This document shows, one piece after another, positions 56,801 through 64,000 of a DNA stretch of 64,000 nt. The stretch is from Arenicola marina. Taxonomy: Eukaryota > Annelida > Polychaeta > Arenicolidae. Both the position numbers and the translations under genes were made by a program. Every line of letters begins with the position of its first letter. The stretch's first letter is position 1. The notes under the pieces are model-generated. The model did no database searches, was not told the DNA's origin, and was given only the letters and a program-made list of their open reading frames with translations. Location: positions 3,252,520-3,316,519 of the forward strand of contig OZ025253.1 in NCBI GenBank assembly GCA_964019135.1, given 5' to 3'.

Positions 56801-59800
56801 ATAATTTGTTTCTTTCTCGTTCTTGGGTTTTATTGTAGATATTTTAAATTTAATTTAAATAACACATTAAAATAATTTACATATGCAGGGCTCATTGGAA
56901 CTATTGTGATAATTGATTTTATACTTATTGACGGTGGTGACTATGAATATATGTGGTACATCTTCACGACGATGAAGATGCGCTGGATGTGATAAAGTGG
57001 TTTGTCTTAATTAATGTTCATCAGGCGCTGTGGTCTCGAAGATGGTGAAGCCCCCAGGGGGAGTTTTGTCGCTGACAGAAATTGAAACGGTAATCTTCCT
57101 CTTGACCAACTGACACTGAATCATTCGTAATGGAACCAGCTGTCTCAGCCGCTGGTCTTTTTACTTACTTGTGTAATATATGGATCGGGTGGCACTTTCT
57201 TAGTCAGTCAGAATCGTTTATTTGACCAAGAAATGTAGTACATCAACAAAACATAGATATAAATGTAGTACATCATACAAAACATAGATATACGGATTGG
57301 CCAGGAGACTCCCATTAAGACACAGGTAGGTCGCTATCATGGGAGCCACATATATATATATACCGGTAAATATAAACAGTTGACAAGGTAGGTTGGGACT
57401 GCTGCTAATAGGGCTGTACAGTCACTTCGGGATCTTATCGAGACCCCACGAGACAGGGATACCTATGCTCTACGTCAATGCCTAGCATCAACGGCCTGTA
57501 CGTGCTGCCTACCTTCCGGTTGTTTGCCTTCACTCACCTCACACACAAGATCGGCTAAAGCTGTCCTTGGAAGCACAAATAACCACAGAAGTTATGTGCA
57601 TATCCGAATTATAACCATCCGAGTAGATTTATGTAATGTATGAGCGGTTAGGCAGTTGATAAACCAGAATGCGGTTGTCTCATGAGTGACTGTCAGTGTC
57701 AGGCGATCTAACGTGCTGCGCGGGGTTTTCCATGTCGTATGACGTAATAATCATCATGACGCGCGTGTCTGCGCGCGGTATGTATGGTTACGTAACAACG
57801 CTCCTTATATGGACTGAGCAGGTGAGGACAATGGTGCTCCGTTTGTCGTAGAACTGTAAACATCGATGATTTGGCTCAAAATACAACGCTTCCAACAGCC
57901 TCATCGAAGGGACCACATGCATTATGGAGAGATAAATGTCTTATCTTTAATGATATTATTATTTTATAGTTAGCCATGCCTGGACCAAAGCAAACAAAAA
58001 ATAGTTTCACACCCACTCGATTTTTCACGCACAAACCGCGCAGCCGGCCGGTTCCCAACACTAAAACGTTGACTACAATGAGTGCGAGTCACGCAGTTGC
58101 AGCAAGGCACCAGCGTGATGCGCACTCGTTCTAAGAGCACGTGTTTTTTTGTTGGTCCCCAAAAGACCTAAACCGGAAATAGAAACCGCGAGAACTGTAC
58201 AGCCCTATTACAAGCGTTTTATAGGCGAAAGAGATGGGGAGCTATATTCGATACATTAAGTAGCGGAGCTAAATAATAGTTAGATTCTTCATAATAATGG
58301 CTAAAAAATCTTTGCAAATGTCATTTACCGGTAGTCTGAATAATATCATGAGATATTACTTTCTATTACTGCAAACTATAAGCGATCAAAATGAAAAATA
58401 CAGTGATATTGACCACAAAATGCAGAGGATTACTGTACACGATGGCAAATATAACAATGAGCAATAGAACATACATTTCTGTATAGTCCTAACAAATAAT
58501 TTTTTAAATATAGGGTGAAACCAATCAAGCTATGTGTGAAGACTTTGTCCTTAACTATAGATGGAAGTGTATTCATGGTAGTAGGGAGGCTAATTCTTAG
58601 GCATCGCTTAGCATACTCATGCCTTGTAGAGCTTACAAATACTTATGTTTGTTTCTTGTATTATGCCAATGAATATCTGAACTTTGTCTAAGTGACATAT
58701 TGAACAAATATGATGGTAATGTATCATGGGATAGGTTGTAGAAGAATTTCATTTGGTGCAGTCGATGGATATCGTCTATTCTTAATAACTTCAACTGCTT
58801 GAATAGTGGTTCAGTGTGGGCATTGTATGGGCTAAGGGTAATTATTCGAATTGCTTTCTTTTGCATGTTTCAGACAATCAGTGAGTTATATAGCATTAAC
58901 AGAATTCTCTGGGGAAGGGTGTATTTCAGCCGGTTGAGCATTCCGACTCGTTTAGACAATTTACGGGAGAGTTGATCAGTATGACAATGCCACCCTAGAC
59001 GACTATCAATAATTACCCCAAGTAGATTAAAGTTCTCTACACCTACTATTTCCACATTATCCATCATGATCTGAGGTATCAGAATTTTTTTCTGTGGCAT
59101 ATGAAAGATCATGTACTTTGATTTTGTGGTGTTTAGTGATAATTTATTCACTTTCAGCCAGATATTGACCTTTTCTAATTCGTAGTTTATTTTGTTATTA
59201 TCGGTTGACATATTTAGGGTGTTGAGGGTACTCTACAGGGTGGCATCGTCAGCATATATGATGGCTCTAAGCAGATCAGAAGCTTTAGAAATGTCATTTA
59301 TATATATTATGAATAAGAGGGGACCAAGTATTGACCCTTGGGGCACACCAGTAGTGATATTTAATAGATTCGATTTCTCGTCTTCAAATTGAACATACTG
59401 AACCCTGTGACTCAAGTAGCTTTCTAACAGGGTTAGGGCCGTTCCAGTAATTCCATAATAATTCAGTTTGTATAAAAGTATTTTATGATCCAGAGTATCA
59501 AAGGCTTTTGATAACTCAAGGAAAATGCTTATGGGGGTATTACCTTGATCCAAGCTAGCAGTGGTACGGTCTATTAACTCAAGAATGGCCTGCTCTGCTG
59601 AGTGTTTTTCACGGAATCCATATTGACCATTTGTCAGTAACATATTTCTTTTAAAGTGGTTATGGATTTGGTAGTATATAATTTTTTCGAAGACTTTAGA
59701 GATTGCCGGAAGAAGTGATATGGGGCGATAGTTTTCCAGTTTCGTATCCAATCCACTTTTGTAGGTTAGGATAACTTTTGCTACTTTAAGTTTCTCCTGG

Positions 59801-60980
59801 AATATGCCTGTAGTCAAGGATTGGTTTATTATTATTGCTATGGCTTCACTTACTTCACATTTTATTTCTTTTAACAAGATAGTGGATAATTCATCATACC
59901 CACTGCTTGACTTAAACTTCAGTTTATTTATAGTATCCTCCACATCTTTTTTATTGATGAGTGACAGACTTATTTCACATTCACACAAGTATTGTGTAAA
60001 CGTTTTACCTTCAGGAGAGTTAATTGCCCGTGCTAAATTGGGGCCGATATTTGTAAAGTAATGGTTAAAGGCATTTGCTATTTGCGCTCTATCATCTATT
60101 CTTTTAGAGTCTATGTCATAGTACTTGGGAGCCAATTCTTTGCAAAATGATTTACAAAGTACCGTGTTTATAGTTTTCCATGTTTGTTTCATGTCAGACT
60201 TGTATTTTTGAAAGAGATAGTCATAATGATGTTTTTGGGCTAAGCGTATATTTTTGGTAAGGATGCGGTTATACGTCGAGAGGTTGGTCTTTAACGTCAG
60301 GTACTCAGGGGAAGTGGGCGAAGTCTGTTTTAGCTTCTTATACAATACAACCCTCATAGACTAGAAGCTTGTCTTTTTTTCAAAACTAACGTAATTCTGC
60401 TTTAATAGGAGATGGTCAAGGTTTTATTTTGGCGCCGAATCCCGTTTAAACTACATTTAATAGTGGTACGACGGATTGGCCATAAGAAAATGCATCATCT
60501 GCACATTGGTGAATTGAATAGTCAAACGGTTGAGTGTGCACAATTACGCTATACGGTATGCACACTTGTACCATGGAATATTAAAACGTGATCGTCCCCC
60601 ATTGATATCGCTGTAGCTCTTTGTGCGTGAAATGGCAAGTAACAATGATAATTACGGTATAGGCAATATTTCATTTCTATATGACACCGAGCCGTGGCTT
60701 AGATCGAGCTAGTACATACGATATCAAAAAGACGACTGATATCCACGTGATTTCCTTCATTCTTACAACAACGTTTTAGTGCCGACTCTTTATCTGTATC
60801 AAGTGTTATAGAATGTTAAAAGTATAACGCATCTATCCTTGCAATTGTATGTCAACAAGTTGTTTACCTACCGCCGCAGAACCTAAAGTCGGTCAGACCG
60901 GCCGTAATGTTCATCACCCAAGGCGAGAGCTCCAGCGCTACACTACAGCCCCTGGAAGGCATAGGAGCTCTCTGTCACAG
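53656..60980 (+). CDS. AGXT: AGXT, alanine-glyoxylate aminotransferase, exons 1-5 (3' part outside window)
   Basis: Five exons joined in consistent phase give 170 residues of an enzyme of about 390. AGXT is a PLP-dependent class V aminotransferase that converts glyoxylate plus alanine to glycine plus pyruvate in peroxisomes or mitochondria. Seen: MGPGPSN (22-28), [45 protein letters not shown] and the [19 protein letters not shown] substrate/PLP-binding segment. The PLP lysine is further downstream and not in this window. A start at 53,656 gives a short N-terminus without an obvious mitochondrial presequence. Exon 5's 3' end is amplified as a 74-bp array. Intron 4 holds a hAT-like element and a LINE remnant. 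Confidence 0.95.
54199..54255 (+). CDS. Possible cassette exon in AGXT intron 1
   Basis: 57 nt, in phase with exon 1, open ([19 protein letters not shown]), preceded by a strong polypyrimidine tract and TTTGCAG and followed by GTGTGA. Not part of the conserved AGXT protein, so it may be a chance match. Confidence 0.2.
54341..56108. repeat. 57-bp minisatellite in AGXT intron 1, about 31 copies
   Basis: Unit about 57 bp containing GTGGTCGATGCTTTGGTAGA, CCATGGGAGCCGTCGATACT and TCGGCCTCCTTGCTCCC. 57 is divisible by 3, so frames stay open on both strands without coding meaning. No exon sequence in the unit, unlike the boundary arrays. Confidence 0.96.
56201..56279 (+). CDS. AGXT: AGXT exon 2
   Basis: 79 nt, [20 protein letters not shown] onward to SGT; acceptor TGTTTCAG, donor GTATTG. 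Confidence 0.95.
56679..56792 (+). CDS. AGXT: AGXT exon 3
   Basis: 114 nt, [20 protein letters not shown] through SERH; acceptor CCCTTCAG, donor GTACGA. Confidence 0.95.
57025..57089 (+). CDS. AGXT: AGXT exon 4
   Basis: 65 nt, [21 protein letters not shown]; acceptor TCATCAG, donor GTAATC, phase 0. Confidence 0.93.
57406..58210. mobile_element. About 0.8-kb non-autonomous element, hAT-like ends
   Basis: TAATAGGGCTGTACAGT at 57,406 and its exact inverse ending at 58,210. TAGGGCTGT-type termini resemble hAT elements, but no 8-bp duplication is evident. No transposase inside. Lies in AGXT intron 4. Confidence 0.55.
58633..60357 (-). pseudogene. 5'-truncated LINE remnant (reverse transcriptase, Jockey/CR1-like group)
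   Basis: Minus-strand reverse transcriptase in AGXT intron 4. Visible motifs: [68 protein letters not shown] and the YADD box, then thumb/connection sequence. Several defects show it is dead: the catalytic-type Asp before LSKAFD is Glu, a TAG follows YADDATL at 59,233-59,235, and near 58,867-58,872 a stop coincides with loss of a block before MQKKAIRII. The endonuclease part is missing. Confidence 0.9.
60880..60980 (+). CDS. AGXT: AGXT exon 5
   Basis: 101 nt, [20 protein letters not shown] through GALCH; acceptor CGCCGCAG, donor GTAAAT, phase 2. Its last 56 nt and donor are the first copy of the array at 60,925-63,650. Confidence 0.95.
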
Positions 60981-63650
60981 GTAAATACCCATTAAAGTGA
61001 GAGTTCCAGCGCTACACTACAGCCTCTGGAAGGAGTAGGAGCTCTCTGTCACAGGTAAATACCCATTAAAGGGAGAGTTCCAGCGCTACACTACAGCCCC
61101 TGGAAGGCATAGGAGCTCTCTGTCACAGGTAAATACCCATTAAAGTGAGAGTTCCAGCGCTACACTACAGTCTCTGGAAGGCATAGGAGCTCTCTGTCAC
61201 AGGTAAATACCCATTAAAGTGAGAGTTCCAGCGCTACACTACAGCCTCTGGAAGGCATAGGAGCTCTCTGTCACAGGTAAATACCCATTAAAGTGAGAGT
61301 TCCAGCGCTACACTACAGCCTCTGGAAGGGGTAGGAGCTCTCTGTCACAGGTAAATACCCATTAAAGTGAGAGTTCCAGCGCTACACTACAGCCTCTGGA
61401 AGGGGTAGGAGCTCTCTGTCACAGGTAAATACCCATTAAAGTGAGAGTTCCAGCGCTACACTACAGCCTCTGGAAGGGGTAGGAGCTCTCTGTCACAGGT
61501 AAATACCCATTAAAGTGAGAGTTCCAGCGCTACACTACAGCATCTGGAAGGCGTAGGAGCTCTCTGTCACAGGTAAATACCCATTAAAGTGAGAGTTCCA
61601 GCGCTACACTACAGCCTCTGGAAGGGGTAGGAGCTCTCTGTCACAGGTAAATACCCATTAAAGTGAGAGTTCCAGCGCTACACTACAGCCTCTGGAAGGG
61701 GTAGGAGCTCTCTGTCACAGGTAAATACCCATTAAAGTGAGAGTTCCAGCGCTACACTACAGCCTCTGGAAGGGGTAGGAGCTCTCTGTCACAGGTAAAT
61801 ACCCATTAAAGTGAGAGTTCCAGCGCTACACTACAGCCTCTGGAAGGGGTAGGAGCTCTCTGTCACAGGTAAATACCCATTAAAGTGAGAGTTCCAGCGC
61901 TACACTACAGTCTCTGGAAGGGGTAGGAGCTCTCTGTCACAGGTAAATACCCATTAAAGTGAGAGTTCCAGCGCTACACTACAGCCTCTGGAAGGGGTAG
62001 GAGCTCTCTGTCACAGGTAAATACCCATTAAAGTGAGAGTTCCAGCGCTACACTACAGCCTCTGGAAGGGGTATGAGCTCTCTGTCACAGGTAAATACCC
62101 ATTAAAGTGAGAGTTCCAGCGCTACACTACAGCCTCTGGAAGGAGTAGGAGCTCTCTGTCACAGGTAAATACCCATTAAAGTGAGAGTTCCAGCGCTACA
62201 CTACAGCCTCTGGAAGGGGTATGAGCTCTCTGTCACAGGTAAATACCCATTAAAGTGAGAGTTCCAGCGCTACACTACAGCATCTGGAAGGCGTAGGAGC
62301 TCTCTGTCACAGGTAAATACCCATTAAAGTGAGAGTTCCAGGGCTACACTACAGCCTCTGGAAGGGGTATGAGCTCTCTGTCACAGGTAAATACCCATTA
62401 AAGTGAGAGTTCCAGCGCTACACTACAGCCTCTGGAAGGGGTAGGAGCTCTCTGTCACAGGTAAATACCCATTAAAGTGAGAGTTCCAGGGCTACACTAC
62501 AGCCTCTGGAAGGGGTATGAGCTCTCTGTCACAGGTAAATACCCATTAAAGTGAGAGTTCCAGCGCTACACTACAGCATCTGGAAGGCGTAGGAGCTCTC
62601 TGTCACAGGTAAATACCCATTAAAGTGAGAGTTCCAGGGCTACACTACAGCCTCTGGAAGGGGTATGAGCTCTCTGTCACAGGTAAATACCCATTAAAGT
62701 GAGAGTTCCAGCGCTACACTACAGCCTCTGGAAGGGGTAGGAGCTCTCTGTCACAGGTAAATACCCATTAAAGTGAGAGTTCCAGGGCTACACTACAGCC
62801 TCTGGAAGGGGTAGGAGCTCTCTGTCACAGGTAAATACCCATTAAAGTGAGAGTTCCAGCGCTACACTACAGCATCTGGAAGGCGTAGGAGCTCTCTGTC
62901 ACAGGTAAATACCCATTAAAGTGAGAGTTCCAGCGCTACACTACAGCCTCTGGAAGGGGTATGAGCTCTCTGTCACAGGTAAATACCCATTAAAGTGAGA
63001 GTTCCAGCGCTACACTACAGCATCTGGAAGGCGTAGGAGCTCTCTGTCACAGGTAAATACCCATTAAAGTGAGAGTTCCAGGGCTACACTACAGCCTCTG
63101 GAAGGGGTAGGAGCTCTCTGTCACAGGTAAATACCCATTAAAGTGAGAGTTCCAGGGCTACACTACAGCCTCTGGAAGGGGTAGGAGCTCTCTGTCACAG
63201 GTAAATACCCATTAAAGTGAGAGTTCCAGCGCTACACTACAGCCTCTGGAAGGGGTAGGAGCTCTCTGTCATAGGTAAATACCCATTAAAGTGAGAGTTC
63301 CAGCGCTACACTACAGCCTCTGGAAGGGGTAGGAGCTCTCTGTCACAGGTAAATACCCATTAAAGTGAGAGTTCCAGGGCTACACTACAGCCTCTGGAAG
63401 GGGTATGAGCTCTCTGTCACAGGTAAATACCCATTAAAGTGAGAGTTCCAGGGCTACACTACAGCCTCTGGAAGGGGTATGAGCTCTCTGTCACAGGTAA
63501 ATACCCATTAAAGTGAGAGTTCCAGCGCTACACTACAGCCTCTGGAAGGGGTAGGAGCTCTCTGTCACAGGTAAATACTCATTAAAGTGAGAGTTCCAGC
63601 GCTACACTACAGCCTCTGGAAGGGGTAGGAGCTCTCTGTCACAGGTAAAC
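60925..63650 (+). repeat. 74-bp array of AGXT exon 5 end plus 5' splice site, about 37 copies
   Basis: Each monomer carries about 56 nt of exon 5 (CCAGCGCTACACTACAGCCT, then GGAGCTCTCTGTCACAG) followed by donor GTAAATACCCATTAAAGT. The first copy is the true exon 5 junction. Copies vary at a few positions (GGGGTAG, GGCGTAG, GGGCTAC). Confidence 0.98.
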
Positions 63651-64000
63651 TCCTCAGCAACAGGGAAACCAGACCACTGAAGCTTTCGTTATTATTACCA
63701 CAATAGGGTATGTAGCACTTGTAGCATTAATTTCAATTTTATTACTAGCAACTATTACCATTAGTAACATATTTGCACTATCAGCAGCGTTCTTATGACT
63801 ATTAACATTCATTTCATTATCATTTATTACTATCATTATCATAATTTTTATCACTGTCATCATCATTTTCATCATGATCATTATCATAATTTACATTACT
63901 CTCATTATCTTTATCGTCATTTTCATCTCCTATCATTATCATCATAATTTTCATCTCTATCATTATCATCACCACTGCATGTCATTATCTTCATGTTTAT
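63651..64000. other. AGXT intron 5 start, low-complexity
   Basis: Degenerate ATC/ATT triplet repeats (CATTATCATC) to the window edge; no exon 6 seen. Confidence 0.6.

Overview
This is an animal nuclear genome window with spliced genes, long introns, DNA transposons and abundant minisatellites. I infer amphioxus (Branchiostoma) as the best guess. The grounds are the protein flavour of ATAD3 and AGXT, an intronless GPCR, THAP transposons, and minisatellites that straddle exon-intron junctions, a habit I remember as described in amphioxus. A lophotrochozoan is not excluded.

Layout. 1-1,880: transposon debris. 1,881-7,394 (+): an intronless rhodopsin-class GPCR whose third cytoplasmic loop holds about 115 copies of an 11-residue repeat. 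7,545-12,290: minisatellites and foldback elements. 13,045-13,737 (-): a dienelactone-hydrolase family enzyme. 16,987-51,542 (-): the complete ATAD3 gene (mitochondrial AAA+ ATPase), reconstructed here as 14 exons whose phases all join, giving 615 residues. 53,656 to beyond the right edge (+): the first five exons of AGXT (alanine-glyoxylate aminotransferase), head to head with ATAD3.

ATAD3 intron 2 contains a 16.3-kb TTAA-flanked Kolobok-type transposon (33,694-49,964). It carries an intact-looking eight-exon THAP transposase gene and a convergent three-exon gene with a P2X7-like zinc-binding domain. Nested in it is a 4.9-kb Mutator-like element (33,980-38,895) with long terminal inverted repeats, a perfect 9-bp target duplication and one gene fusing PHD, OTU protease and MULE transposase domains.

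The main discovery is a shared architecture in ATAD3 and AGXT. Six splice junctions have been amplified as tandem arrays, each monomer carrying a copy of the splice site, usually with a piece of adjoining exon. They are the 3' sites of ATAD3 exon 5 (about 90 copies), exon 7 (about 57) and exon 11 (2), and the 5' sites of ATAD3 exon 10 (about 21), exon 12 (4) and AGXT exon 5 (about 37). In every case the outermost copy is the functional junction of an otherwise intact exon. The three amplified 5' sites are all phase 2, so reading past any of them meets an in-frame stop at once. The GPCR array shows the same minisatellite activity acting inside coding sequence.
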